Positions 23,581 through 35,751 of a DNA stretch of 64,000 nt are shown one piece after another. The translations under genes were made by a program, and so were the position numbers. Below the pieces are notes generated by a model. That model saw only the letters and a program-made list of their open reading frames with translations, did no database searches and was not told where the DNA came from. The DNA comes from Margaritispora aquatica (lineage: Eukaryota; Ascomycota; Leotiomycetes; Helotiales; Discinellaceae): assembly GCA_007644065.1 (NCBI GenBank), contig VJWN01000007.1, positions 372,001 to 436,000 of the forward strand, given 5' to 3'. Position 1 is the stretch's first letter, and the number at the start of each line of letters is the position of its first letter.

Positions 23581-23822
23581 GAGGAAGTCTTCGGACCCGA
23601 GAGCTCTGGTTGTCTGGTTGAACCAGAAGTCGACCACAAGACTTTCCTGCAAGTCTTGTCGAAGTGGCTTCAAACTCGAACTCTTGACCCAATCAGACAC
23701 GAGGAAGAAGTCTTCAGGCCATAGAATCTTGCTTCGTAGATCGTGCCAGATACCGATCATGAGTCCTTCCTGCAAGTCTTGCTGAGGCGGCCTCGCACTA
23801 GAACTCTGAATCCAATCAGACA
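23581..23822. repeat. Diverged tandem duplication, unit about 120 bp
   Basis: Two adjacent copies, about 23581-23700 and 23701-23822, share phrases such as ttcctgcaagtcttg and ccaatcagacac or ccaatcagacag, both preceded by a gaggaagtctt-like start. On the minus strand both copies stay open (SDWVKSSSLKPLRQDLQES versus SDWIQSSSARPPQQDLQEG); on the plus strand the second copy has stops. The copies have diverged clearly. Whether a gene contained them is unknown. Confidence 0.7.
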
Positions 23823-24768
23823 GGTCATCGATATTTCCCACTGCGCGGATATTATTGGCACCTAAATTTGCATAATGCAGGTATTCGTGTTGTTGGGGCG
23901 TTAAGAGACTACGACCTCTGAAACCCTCCATTCCTGTATAAACTACACACAAAAAGATTGTGGAAGGAGCTTCTGCTCACCAGTCTGTTCTACTGAGCTA
24001 CCGAGGAAAGTTTACAGATGATCGATTCTTCGAAGTGAAGCAAAGTTGGGATTGTCGCTTGATGAAAACAAGTTGTTCTGTAAAGCTCTCTTCACAGATC
24101 CAACAACAGACATAACATCAATGATGGTTACCAGGACCTTAAGAGTACTCCTCGAAGTTACGCTGAGAAGTGATCCAAGGCGCTTGTCCCTCGAACATTT
24201 CATTGTCGTTGGCCATCGCCAGATACCAGACATCCCACAGGTTTCTCCGAGATAGCCTTGCAATGTACGATCCGACCCTACAACACAATTTAATCTTCAT
24301 CTGGGGCTCCGTGTTTATACAATGAGTTATCGTAACATGAGTAGATTGAGTGGTTACGACTTTTAACTTCGTCTGTACATGAACAAAATTCAGACCTAGA
24401 GCGTATGGGAGGAGATTGAGTTTACAGGAGACAAATATCATGTGATGAATGTGATCTCACGGGAGACAAAATGTGGGATGAATTTGGGTCCATCTCAGAC
24501 TTCTCTCTGAAGAAGCCTCACTCGTAAATGAGTTCTTAGATTAGATAACCCTACGGGCATGATGGAGTTAAATCCCAAGAACACTCTCGACAAATTTTGT
24601 AGAAATGGTTTTGCACTGGTAAGCTACTGCAGCGGCGGTGAAAGTCACAATGAACGTTGGATCTCTTGGAATGAGGAAACTCTGGAAGAGCTTGCATTGA
24701 ACAACAGTGATACTGCTTCAAACACAGTTGCCCTTTCACTATAAAATAAGCTGCAATCATACCTTCAT

Positions 24769-25122
24769 ATGGTTAGGCGAGCCCAAAGTGATCAGATGAT
24801 AACTCCACCAGGGCAGTTAAAGAGGGTCAACATTCGAATGTGGAACGACATAGAGCTCATGTTTAAATATGCGTGGCGGCAGGAGGATACAAGCTTGGAT
24901 GATTACGCCGTTGATGGAATGAAAGACAGCCTGTTTTCATGTATACAGAGCGGATCTATCGATGTTGAAAGTACTTATGTTTCAATTGCTACTGGCGCTA
25001 ATTCAGGATGTCATCAAATCTTTAAAGCTTGTGCATATTTGCCTAGAGATACTCTCACGCAAGACTCATTCTACACAGTAAGTTTCATATCCGAGTGGGG
25101 CAAACTTGAACTTTGGCCCTAA
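24769..25122 (+). CDS. Unassigned open frame, possible gene remnant
   Basis: A 117-aa frame with balanced composition (for example GQLKRVNIRMWNDIELMFKY and DDYAVDGMKDSLFSCIQ). A strong donor-like gtaagt lies at 25080, after the codons for QDSFYT, which suggests that the true exon ends there and the remaining residues are intron. An upstream ATG frame at 24559 ending at a gtaagc donor could be an earlier exon. I could not find a downstream exon in the right phase. No domain is recognised. It may be a decayed or unusual spliced gene, or chance. Confidence 0.25.
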   Translation: MVRRAQSDQMITPPGQLKRVNIRMWNDIELMFKYAWRQEDTSLDDYAVDGMKDSLFSCIQSGSIDVESTYVSIATGANSGCHQIFKACAYLPRDTLTQDSFYTVSFISEWGKLELWP

Positions 25123-25334
25123 ACTTTACCAGAAGCTCTTTTATACGGTACTCTGGCGGCATCAAAGGCTGGAACCAAAGTGAATTTGTGACTTGCCTCT
25201 GCCTTTCACTTGTGCTAGCCTTACCATACCCCCCCCAAAATTATCACATCCTCAATCACTTGTCATTCACCTCCACAACAACTACATGATCACAACTACG
25301 TGATCTTAATCTTTTTTCGTGTCCTATTTAGCAG

Positions 25335-27496
25335 TTGGCAACATGGTTTGCTAGTTGCTACAAACACGCAACAGCTGTCAGATCGCTTTTCTGCGTGTCT
25401 ACAAGTTCGCAGATCTGCAGAGTTTCTGAACTCGAACTCCTCAAGCAACAAAGAGTTATATCAAATCCTTCAGTACGCGTTTGCTCTCAAGCAACTACTC
25501 GATCTTCAAAAGAAAGGTACATACTATCCAACCTTTTCTTGCAGCCAACTAATCATATACAGATCCTGCGATACCGTTCCTCGAGGCCCTGATCTGCGGC
25601 AAGATTCTTTCAAACGACTTCAACTACATCCATACAGTGAGAACCATCAAAAGTAAGCATAGGATTACATTTTAAAGATTCTTTATTAATACTTGGGCAG
25701 AGCGAGCCTCCGAGTTGGAGCAACTACCTTGACAATGGCCAACGGTTCTGATAACGGTTAGTTGTACACCTCTCAATCTATACAACTACTAATCCAGTCT
25801 AGATCATAATTCCGGCGAAAGTTCGAACAAGAGTAGACATACGAAGAAAAATAACACGTCCGCATCCAAGAAAGTCGCAACAACTGGTCGCAAGCGCACC
25901 CGATCACTGGGTGGATTTCCGGAATCAAACTCAAAAAAGAAGTCAACGTATACTACCAATAGTAGCCCAGATCATCCAGAGAAACATTATAGCACCTATG
26001 CCAACTTCCTCGCTAGTCGCGATCCTATACGGGACGACAATCTTGGAGATCTTTTTGCGAACATTCGTCAGCAGGAACGCTGGAGCAAGAACCCCGGCGC
26101 AACAATTAGCAATCTTCGCAACAAACAACCAGCTCGACAATCCCCAGAACCTTCCCAACTACCAGACTCTGAGTCCGATATGGAACTTGAAGCAGCAATC
26201 AGACTTTCCTTGACTATTTCAAAGGTTGTGGATCCAGCTACAGTGATTTCAGGAGATGACTCGCCCAATGTCGTTTTCCCACTTGCTTCAACTAGCGCTG
26301 GCGTCAACCAACACCAACTGGAAATTACCCAGTTAACTCGACAGCAGTTAGAGGCTCGTTACCTTGAGCAGAGCCGACAACTACTGGCTTTGAATAATAC
26401 CATCTCTCAACACCGCGAACAAACTCGTTCGTTGGCTCTAATGCTCTCAACTGTTAGCGAGGCCTTAAGGGCTTGTTTTCGGGATGGGTTTCTCGAGTTG
26501 CAACAACTAAAAGGTTTTATCACTGAGACAACCTCGCAATTCTATGATTTGTTGAATAGCGACGACTACTTTCCCGGAGAAAACATTCCACAACTTGCGA
26601 CACTTTTGAGAACCATCAACTCATACGTTGTCACGAATACATCTGATTCTTTGGTTGGATTATCCGAAAAACAAGAGAGAAGACAAAGCCAGTTACAGAG
26701 TATTTTGATTGCTTGGCAAGAATTGCCCGAGAATCTGCGTGAACTACTTGTTGGCTCTAAAATAATTTCATTGCGTGACAATGAGGACATTTTTTCATTG
26801 GAAACCGATGTCCAAATTGCCGATATCAAGACAGTTCCGGTCTTAGTCCAACCAACTAATGGATCGAGTGTAACTGACTCAGCTTTGATGGAGAGAACAA
26901 CTACCAGATCCGATAAATCTCCTGTAAATACTGGGGATCATTTTCAAGGTTCGAAGGGTAAGGCTACAACTACTGTTGCGGTCCTTTCATCTCCAACAAC
27001 TACTGGTGATCATCTTCAAGGATCGAAGGGTAAGGCTACAACTACTGTTGCGGTCCTCTCACCTCCAACCACCTCGGGTGTTTCTATACCAGATGTCTCG
27101 CGTATTGAGTCGCAGACCAACGATCTGACACGCAAGTTCAATGGCGGCGAAGGCCCGTCTAAGCAAACAACTACAGCTGATAATGTTCCATTTCCTACTC
27201 CCAATACCTCAATTTCGAAGCAGGATAAGGCTGGAGTTAAGAAGCAACTATCAGGCGGTGAAAGCTTTTCCAAAGGCATCATGACTTTGTTCACCTATGC
27301 TGCTGGACTTCCTTCGCAACTAGGCCGTAAAGGTCCACCTTCCCCTCCCCGACTTATACGCAAAACAGTTAAAATTGAAGACACTATGTTCGCCCCTGGC
27401 GATGTCATTATCAATGATGCCCGTGCGAAGGACTCGGCTGACCCTGTTTTCATTATCGATTTGACCCAGTCTAAGGACAACGAGCAGAGCAACTAG
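25335..27496 (+). CDS. Orphan protein with UIM-like and SIM-like motifs (5' exon unresolved)
   Basis: Visible exons: about 25335..25516, 25563..25652, 25703..25756 and 25803..27496; the first coding exon with the start ATG was not found. An ATG at 25735 opens a shorter 571-aa version (residue numbers refer to it). Features: a basic, Ser/Asn-rich start (KKNNTSASKKVATTGRKRTR, nuclear localisation-like); at about residues 131-148 ESDMELEAAIRLSLTISK, close to a ubiquitin-interacting motif; a Gln/Leu-rich, probably helical middle; two 24-residue repeats (72-bp DNA repeats) around DHxQGSKGKATTTVAVLS; and near the C-terminus, residues 556-562, VFIIDLT followed by acidic residues, a SUMO-interacting-motif pattern. 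About thirteen CAACTA hexamers occur here, two of them in an intron. No catalytic domain is visible. An adaptor linking ubiquitin and SUMO signals is inference only. Confidence 0.65.
26931..27074 (+). repeat. 72-bp in-frame tandem repeat, two copies
   Basis: Copies start at 26931 (ctggggatcattttcaagg) and 27003 (ctggtgatcatcttcaagg). They differ at a handful of positions, mostly silent, and encode two 24-residue units. Each unit contains two CAACTA or near-CAACTA sites. Confidence 0.85.
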
Positions 27497-30400
27497 TCAC
27501 CTTTGAAGTGCGACGCTATGGGTTTTCATTTGCGGATAGGCAGGAATTTGGTGATGGCTTTCTAGGCAAATATGGACATGAAGGCCTTCATCATTCTGTA
27601 TCATATCAGACTTTGACGTCTGCTAATGATATTAAGCGTGGAGATCATGAGAACAACTAGCCCCATCACATGTACATTAGTCACAAGGTGAAAAAGAAAA
27701 ATTAAGGAGGGATTAGCGCTGATGGATACTTCTCTGGAAGTTCTAAAGCAAATCAAGTCCTTTCTCAACTTTTTATAGTGTGTAATTCCTGTGATTTATC
27801 TCGTAAATAGTACAAATACTTTTTTGTTCCTTGGATACACACCAACGAAACTCGAGGAACAGATCACATCGTAGAGAAGAGCGCTTCCTTTTTAGAATAT
27901 TCAACTAACATACTTTGAATACAATTTAGGTAGGTGCCATCTTTAACGAGAAATAAGCTCACAAATAATCCTCTCTCTATAGGGTTATGGATAGGGCGCG
28001 CCTTTGTTAAGAAGTTCGCGATGACTTGGTACTTGACAGAATAAACCTCCTTATATCTATGTATGTCGCTGAGAAAGCTACGTCGGCAAATTGTAGAATT
28101 TTTCCTGACGGAAGTGCTCGAGTGTGTTACATGAGAACTCGTCGTGAAAGAGGTATATGTTTCTTACTATATGACAAGCTCATGCTACTGAAGTCAGACC
28201 GCATATCACTTGGTAATCTCACGATTGAGTGATGAGGTGATCGATGTCTCCTGAGGCTTTGGCTCCTTTAACGACCTGCTCTCGTTGTAACATATAGAAA
28301 AGCTCCTAGATATGCCGTTCGCCATCTCTTTATGAATATTCAGATCTCATGTAGATCCTAGCATATAGCATAATATCAGTCTCAATCTGTAGAATACAGC
28401 CTTTCCTCGTATATCAATACCTTACCGAACGGCCCATATCGCTACCACGTAAGATTGACCTCGAGATTCAGTCTAGTAAAATCGCAAACTGGAGCTGCAG
28501 AGGAAGATCTTGGCTTGTCAAGAGGTGTGACTTGATTATGCGAACATGTTCAAGCCCAGGCACGCTATTTTTATAGCCGCCATATTCACAGCCATATTGG
28601 CAGTACCGTCTTTTATGACTTCCAAGCTGTCAAAGCTTCCTGTACTACCCTCATCATAGCAGGAATTCATTCTGCAATATTTTGGAAGTCCATTCTCTTT
28701 ATTAAGCTCGCAGCTCAAGAGTGAGGGTAGTATTTGCAATTCAAGATAATATGCACACCCTGTTGTCACAACAAAATTTCCATGCCCGTGAAACTCGGAA
28801 AATACCAAGCATTGGTTAATGGAATCGTGATTGTTGCGACAATCCCAATTTGCCTTGGATGCAACAGCTGCTTCCCATGAGAAAACCCAGATTCTTGGCC
28901 ACAGCATTCAACTTGCGATTCGATTGAGCGATCGATGTTGGTGTCAGGTTCTTTGTACATTTTTCCTCGAAACACCATGCAATAACGATCCCCATAGATA
29001 TGATTTTACAGATTCGCTCGCCACAGCGTCTTTGCCACGATACACCGGTGGTTCACAGCACCTCAAGTCGTACCACGGTTTTCGACATCTAGCTCATATG
29101 TTAGGCCCCTCTTAAACCAACTAGCCAACAGCAAGTACCTTTGTTATGGCCATTCTCGACACATCCGGCCATCTCATCATCAGCGAGAAATCAACGAATG
29201 CCTCTCCTGTCCCCTTTCTAAGCCATTGTAGCTTCTCTAAGTCCTTTTCATGATAGCGATGATTTCACAACAGGGATCGCTTGGTAGGTGTAGTTGTGAC
29301 TAATGCAGCATTGCGTCTTAGATATGACCAAAGTCTCAGTGCCCTTAAAGTATGACGTGGTCTCATAACGCTAGGTTACCATCAAACTGCTTGTTAGGTG
29401 TGGGGCACACATCGGTTGCACTCTTCAGAGTCAGCGCTACTTTGAAAGACGCCTTCAGATCATTCAAACACGCAAGGCCACTAGAGAACACCACATTTGG
29501 TCAGCTAGTTTCTGTAACTTAGAGGTCATCTTACAGTTAAAATAGCGTCCGAGGAGCTGCTCGCCGATGCAAACCACACAACCTGGTCTGCAACCAATCG
29601 TAATACCTCCATGAATCTGGACTCATAAACCATATAAATTAATGGTAGCGATCCTATCACTACAGAGACCTCCTTAGTTCTCTAAAGAAGAAATAGGTAT
29701 AGAGAAGAAAGAATGTGTGTGTTAGCTTGTATAGCTCCAATGTTGGCCACACGATTCAGTTTGAAGCTTTGTAGATGTTCTTCGACATCAAGCGTATGCC
29801 TTTAGTCCAACAATCACGATAGCCCCTCAAGTCCTGGTTGATTCTGATATATAAGGTCAAAAATCAATAACAATGGTAATGCCCATGATTCAACTCATAC
29901 CATTCATGTGACCGAGAATTCCAAGTACCACCATGACGAGCAATGCTAGCTTCTGGAGTTTAGAAGGAAATTCTTATACATGTATCCTACGTCTCATAAT
30001 ATTTCTGCTGAGGCCAGTAGAGTGTGGTATGACCAGTGAAAGAGCTCCAAGGTCTTGGCCACACTGTGTGTATCCCACCCTTTTCAAGCGTAGACGAAAT
30101 TGCTACACGGGTTGGTCAACCAGAGGTTGTAGCCCGCATAGAATAGCACATCCATCCTACAGAGGTGTTAGGTTTGTCTCGTATGTCCTCGACATTATTC
30201 ATTGGCGCGAATTCTCATTAGACCTCTCGAATGGAGCGACATCACTTATGAAGACTGCTTTTGTCGTTGCTCTTCCAGAACCGTTGCTCTCCGTTCTCTG
30301 TCTTGTGATGTCTTGTCGCTGAGGTTTTGTCCCTCCATCCATTATGACTGCCAGTCAATCAGACAGTATTAACTGGCTTGCTGATTGGTCACAGTCTTTC

Positions 30401-32743
30401 TGCCATGGTGTGAGCCGTGGAAAAATTGGACGTAATATCATCGGTTTGTGGCATGATTGTGAACGGAATCCGAACAACATAAATCAACCAGCATCCTCTG
30501 AATAACTAATTCGATTGTTGTAATAGTCGTTGCGACAGATATGTCCATATATCGAGCCCTGGATCGTCTTATTTCAGGTAGGCATAAGATTTCTACATCA
30601 GGCGTAACAAGACCCTGTCACAAGAAAAACATCCAAGACATAAGAAAGGCTCACCAATTGCCATACCCCAGATGCACCTCTTTATCTACTGTCGGATTCT
30701 AATTGACAAGCACGCCATGAATGGACTTCCTGTCAAAGAGAAGTGATTCTCCTATGACGCCGAAATGATACTTGTCCCATCTAGCGACAAGCATCGTGGA
30801 CTTCACGACCATGATTCACCACCAGAAGACTTGAAACCAATTCTTTGCTGAAAAGAAAAGACAAATCGTGCTTGTATCTCCATATTGATTACTCAATTTC
30901 CGCTGAATCTGACAAGGTGGGACGAAAACTCAATTACTATCTTGCATCGATGATCCTCTCCTATACTCCAACATGCGCCATCAGCCGCTCAACAACGACT
31001 CCTGGCATATCATTCTACCAAATTGCAAGAAAATCAGACCACAGCTGCCATATGAGGATAAGATGTATAATGACTAACATGGTAGATCAAGCTACCAGTA
31101 GCAAGCTGTCGAGCGGGTAAAATTGACATTGGTGAAGGCCCATGGTATCTTGACAGACAATAGCTGAAGGTTTTTGAGACAACAATATTATTGCATCCCT
31201 CAAGTGAAGTCGGAGTGGTAGGCTAAGAACATGTCTTTATCTCTCTGTATATGTGGTGTGATCCTAGACCTGCCGAGGTCAACTCCATGCTCTTATCCAT
31301 CGCTGAAACCTGGTACACTTCTGTTGGCATTCCGGTGATTGCATCTGTTAGACAATTAACAAATGGTGGAACCCACCTAGCTGATTTGAATTCATTGTTA
31401 TTCAGAACAATAATCCATTCATTCGCCTCTGAATAACACCTGTTGATCTTGATTCGCATACATCCTAGCCTTAGTCCAACTTGCCAGACCACTGTATCAC
31501 TCGTTTCGAAACAAGCCTGTCGAATATTGAGGTGTTTTTTATACTTGTGTGGTGTCAGGTTATCTTGCTAGGGTCTGTAGTTTTCTTGCAGACCATCATC
31601 CCAAACCGCATTGTGTTCCACCAAAACATGCCTTGTGCAGTTGTATCAATTTCATGTGCCCTCTCCAATGACGCCTGCTATAATAACTGCCACAAGACGA
31701 GAGAACGGCAGCTCCCGCAGAATTGCAATATGCCTACATCAACGCTCATGAGACCTCCAAGTCTGTTATGTAGATTCCTTTTCCCTATGTGAAGGGGATG
31801 CATCCACCTCTACGCACTCGCATAGATGTCGCGATTTTCGAGCCTTGTGCCTGAATTTATGATTAGCACCAATCTGTTCACAACTATATCACGCTTCCTA
31901 CCTCGACAGAACACCAAGCGTACACATCAGGAAGCCAGGTCTTTCTTGGACTTGTTTGTGGCGATTTGTCTATCCGTGCCAATGTGTTACGGACTGGCAG
32001 CTCCCTGGCAGTGCTAGGCAGGTAGCAGAATGCAGTCCTTCTGATGCCTGTGTAGATTCTTGGTTGAGCCTTGGATTCATGTCTGTTGTGGGAGACTGGA
32101 AAGGCAAGTCGTAGATCGCCATGAGGTGCTGCAAATTGTACTCTCTCCACGGAGGCGCCGCTAGGTAGAATGAGATACCAAAGCACCTCATGTAACCGAA
32201 ACGTTCTTCAAGACATTTGAATTTTGCAGTGACGAATGGTCGATGTCAAACTTTGCGACTGTGTTCACATCAGCAGGCTCACAAATAGCTGCCGCGAGTT
32301 GAGCCTCAGCACGTCTTTCAACAGCGCTGCTTCGATGATACATGTCACGTACGCGCTGAGATTCATCATTTAGCTGCAGACTCGAGGTGCACTGCCCCGT
32401 GACCGCCGCCATCCTATCTCACGCGGTCCACATCTAAGACGGAAGCTTTCATTGTCGCTTCGAGCATATAATTTCAGTATGCCCCTCGCATATTGCTCAT
32501 GCTCTCAATGTATACTAGCATATCAAGTTCTTGCAAATTATACACGTTTCCCTCTCGTTCTCTATCAGACATGTAGCGTTAGCAAAGCAGAACATTCCTG
32601 CCCAAATCAAATACTTTCCATCTCTCAAAATACGAATATCCCCTCCTAGTTGTCTATCAGACATAACTCTTCACACAGTGAGAAAGTTCCTCCAAAATAG
32701 CCTCCACTAAATGTTGTCAAGTGCTCCCCAACTAGTATGCTCT
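27497..32743. other. Long interval without supported gene
   Basis: Over 5 kb I see only short frames on both strands, none with recognisable motif, good splice structure or long continuity. The composition is ordinary, not RIP-like. CAACTA hexamers are near background here (about four). Weak hints of a decayed Copia-type element on the minus strand at about 31.0-31.7 kb are described under rejected items. Confidence 0.45.
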
Positions 32744-34221
32744 CTATTCTTCCTTGCCAACTTGACTTCGTTTCCTCTTCTTGCTATGCATCGCTAGCAG
32801 TTCTCCAAATTTCAGTTCACTTAGCTTAGCAGCGCGAGTTTGATCACATTTCTCTAGTTGCCGATTTCTCTCGTCCTCCACTGCCTCTTCCTTTAGCGTA
32901 TCCATAGGCACAATGCGGCTGCGGTTTCTCATGTATTCATTCATCTGCTTTTCTATCATCTGGAGGCATTGTTCCAACGGTGCAGCAATATGACCTAGTT
33001 GTTGATGTTGATCGCCCTGGATATACCCAATCATAGAAAGAGCTTGGCGTTCTCGGTATTCCTCAAGCTCCTTGAGGTTTTTCTTGAACCAGGTGGTGAG
33101 ACCAATTTGTCGTTGCGCCGCTAGGAAACCAGGGATATTTTCCTTTAGTTTGGTGTATTGGCCAGATTGGATTGCATTCAGACCACCATCATACACAAGT
33201 GATCCGCCCAACACAGTGAGAAGATGCTCTGATATGTCTAGTTGTTTCGAGTCCCAGATCTTGAAGATGGGAATACATACAGCTTTGTATTTGATGTTCA
33301 AAGCATTGAAACAACTAAGCAGTAGTTTCCAACCAATCGATGAGGAGCTCAATGTGCCTTTCGGATAATGACGGGCTATTCGTTGTTTCAGATTTACACT
33401 GCATCCTACTTGCAATGGAGCCTGAATCTGGCGAACTGTTCCAGTTGGATCATGTTCTGGATCAATTCTACGATGCAGGAGCTTGCAAAAGGTTTTAGCA
33501 CCCTCCCAAATCATCAACTTCCTTCCCGCCAATAAGTCGGCCTTGACCGCTTCGATATCGTCCCCTCTTCTAGCATACATACGTTCCATCTTTGCAACTA
33601 GTCCCAATGTTTTTTCGTCGGACAAATCACCAGTGTGGTATCTGTAGTTTGTTATTGACTGCCATATTACCTCTGGGGCCCTTTACTCCTACTTGGTAAT
33701 CATCGATCTCACCCATCTCCAATGAGTTCGTGTAAAGCCTTGGTCCTTTCGTTTCACGCCGATTTCGTCTCCAACAAGAGTCAACAAGTATGCTCCTCCG
33801 CAAGTGTCTAGTTGTGGGATCTTCCGGTAAAAACTACCGTCGGATATATATTGATGACCAACTGTATTGAGAATTATAGCCTCTAGTATGGATTTGTCCA
33901 CCGTGAGAAGTAGTTTCTCGACATGTCGTTCCTCTTCAGAGTCTTTGATCAGATCTCGCGACATACTCTCTATGTCTACCATTGTTAGCATCGCGCAGAA
34001 AATCGGTACAGAAACGTTATACCGTGTCTGTATTGGGCATCAGAATTTGGCTTCTTAGTCTGACATAGTTCTAGATCTTCCGCCGCTAGTCGGTAGACTT
34101 CTTCAGCTAAAAAGTGTAACGACTCTTGATTTAGAGCATAGAGTAGCTGAAACTGACGACTAGTCAAGGCTGCAAGGCGATCAGAACGTGAATAAACCTC
34201 GAATAAAGTATTGACATCCAT
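32744..34221 (-). CDS. Orphan protein, 462 aa
   Basis: Rebuilt as complement(join(32744..33670, 33713..33975, 34023..34221)). The introns are 47 and 42 nt; the first has gtataa and a gctaac branch, the second a gtgaga donor, and both joins keep the frame where the unspliced sequence has stops. The protein starts MDVNTLFEVYSRSDRLAALT. Residues about 240-330 contain QVGCSVNLKQRIARHYPKG and later IFKIWDSKQLDISEHLLT, faintly like a GIY-YIG-type fold, but I see no convincing catalytic set. The C-terminal 130 residues are charged and helical, ending in the basic, nuclear localisation-like KKRKRSQVGKEE. About six CAACTA/TAGTTG sites. It is divergent from the gene at 34402, with a shared 180-bp promoter. 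Function unknown. Confidence 0.7.
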
Positions 34222-34401
34222 GATAGAGGTGGACAGAATAGTTGTTGTGTCTGGTTTTGCGCAGGTCTAGGAATGCCTCTGGTTGGATGACTGGCTAGTG
34301 TACAAGAATAGGAAGGAAGCGGGTAGACAACCCAATATACCGCTCCTCCAACATCGAGTCTCAATCAAGAATCAAACAACTAAGATCACCAAAAGCCCAT
34401 C
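34222..34401. promoter_or_regulatory. Shared divergent promoter of two orphan genes
   Basis: The two ATGs on opposite strands are 180 bp apart, so both promoters must overlap here or extend into the genes. No TATA-like element is clear. Co-regulation is likely but unproven. Confidence 0.5.
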
Positions 34402-35550
34402 ATGTCTCGATTGTATCAATTGGCAGATATTTACCAAAATAAGCCAGTTGCTCAGGTCATTTCTCTCATGTCATTCCGCTTGCATCCAGGCATGGGAAAG
34501 TTTGAGAACGAGGACAAGATCAGCGAGAAGGATCGCAATTTATTAGAAAGCCTAGACACTACAGGTTAGAGCTCTAGTCTTTGGCATTCCAGTCTCGGCT
34601 AATGTATAAAAGGCCTTGATGCTTTAGTTGCTGTTGTGCGATGTCTTCTTGCTTTTGGACTTCGAACAAATACCTCGGACACGATCACCGGGTTGGAGAG
34701 AACACTTCTTAAGTTTGTGGGAACAGACTTAGGATATGTTGCTGAGACTGATCAACTAGTCAAACGACAATTTGCATTGGAGATATTGGCGAATTCAAGT
34801 AATTCGAGCAGTCCTACTGGTACCAAGTTCTGCCTGCGAAACTTGATTGCCTATGAGGATTTTGGCAATCTTATCTACAACAATAAACATTTCCAACTAA
34901 CGAACACGAGTGGAGTATTTGGCAGAGACTCTCGCGGTAATTGGCATCACTTGCTAGTTGCCGATATGCTTTCAAGAGACCTTTCTACCGTGTCTGCCCT
35001 CGAGTACAAAGGTCGAGAGCCTCTTGCGGAATTTATAACAGCTAAATTTGGTGTTCATACGGACTTGACGACAGAATACTTCATCACCTGCTCTCGGCCA
35101 GACTTCATGCTCATTTGGTATCAACAACTAGCGGACAAAGGACAGCCTATCTCAGATCTACGGACATTTCATCTCGAGTTGCCAGAAGTAGAGAATATCG
35201 ACGGTGATTGGAAGTTTGGGACATTCCATGGCGACTACCAGCTTCTTTTAGTTGCCAAGCTTTCTGCAGAGATTGAGATAGGTTCCAAGAAGTGCCGCAC
35301 TAGTGATCAATTGAGAGTATACGGACTAGATGGTGGAGAAGTTGTCCCTTCAGAGGTTGGAAACTTTGAAAGCAAGGAACCAGAGGCTATGGCACCTCCA
35401 TGGAGTATTCAAGACCCGGGTGATTATATGTTGATTTATTTTAGAGTGCTGGAATGTCATGGTTGTGGGGCACTAAATCTGAAAAGTCCAGAATGGACTG
35501 AGCGTAATTGGGTGAAGTTCAAGAAAATGGCAAAGACATTCAACAACTAG
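34402..35550 (+). CDS. Orphan protein, 366 aa
   Basis: Rebuilt as join(34402..34564, 34613..35550). The 48-nt intron (donor g|gttaga, acceptor aaaag) joins MSRLYQLADIYQNKP... to ...LDALVAVVRCLLAFG in frame; the unspliced frame would lack a good ATG. The protein appears globular without low-complexity segments. Notable stretches are FGRDSRGNWHHLLVADMLSR, RPDFMLIWYQQLADKG and a C-terminal DYMLIYFRVLECHGCGALN. I recognise no family. No signal peptide or membrane span. Seven CAACTA/TAGTTG sites, roughly equal in both orientations, and the stop codon itself lies inside one (CAACAACTAG). It ends 201 bp from the convergent end of the 717-aa gene. Confidence 0.7.
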
Positions 35551-35751
35551 ACATTGGCGTTTACTCAGGCAGTATAAATAAAAGAAATCAGAAGACCAAA
35601 TGTTCGGTTGGGAAAGCAAAAGCATTTTTATTCATAGTTGCTACAAGCTACAAAGTCCATCACCGATCTGTTTGCTTTTCCCTTATAGTCTTAAGATCGC
35701 TTCTCACTAGTTGTGGACGACTTCGGACCACAAGACACAGCCAAAGCTACT

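Larger units (their letters stand above)
22796..25334. other. Sparse interval with unsupported or decayed frames
   Basis: No complete gene could be built. Overlapping frames on both strands around 23362-23952 stem largely from a tandem duplication annotated separately. A frame at 24769-25122 and a short ATG frame at 24559 with a good gtaagc donor at 24619 suggest remains of a spliced gene. A run of eight C lies near 25229-25236. Confidence 0.4.

Noticed and set aside
25911..26213. The 100-aa frame MDFRNQTQKRSQRILP as a gene
   Set aside because: It overlaps, in another frame, the exon that continues in frame into the 571-aa protein.
28831..30322. Short frames of 90-130 aa between 28.5 and 30.4 kb
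   Set aside because: No motif, no splice continuity and overlapping frames on the other strand; consistent with chance.
30200..31800. Hints of a decayed Copia-type retroelement on the minus strand (HVSHYTSYPHMAAV near 31.05 kb and LHKACFGGTQCGLG near 31.63 kb)
   Set aside because: The two stretches are at a plausible distance for Copia reverse-transcriptase motifs, but no catalytic YVDD, integrase or terminal repeats could be found, and the frame breaks repeatedly. Too weak to annotate.
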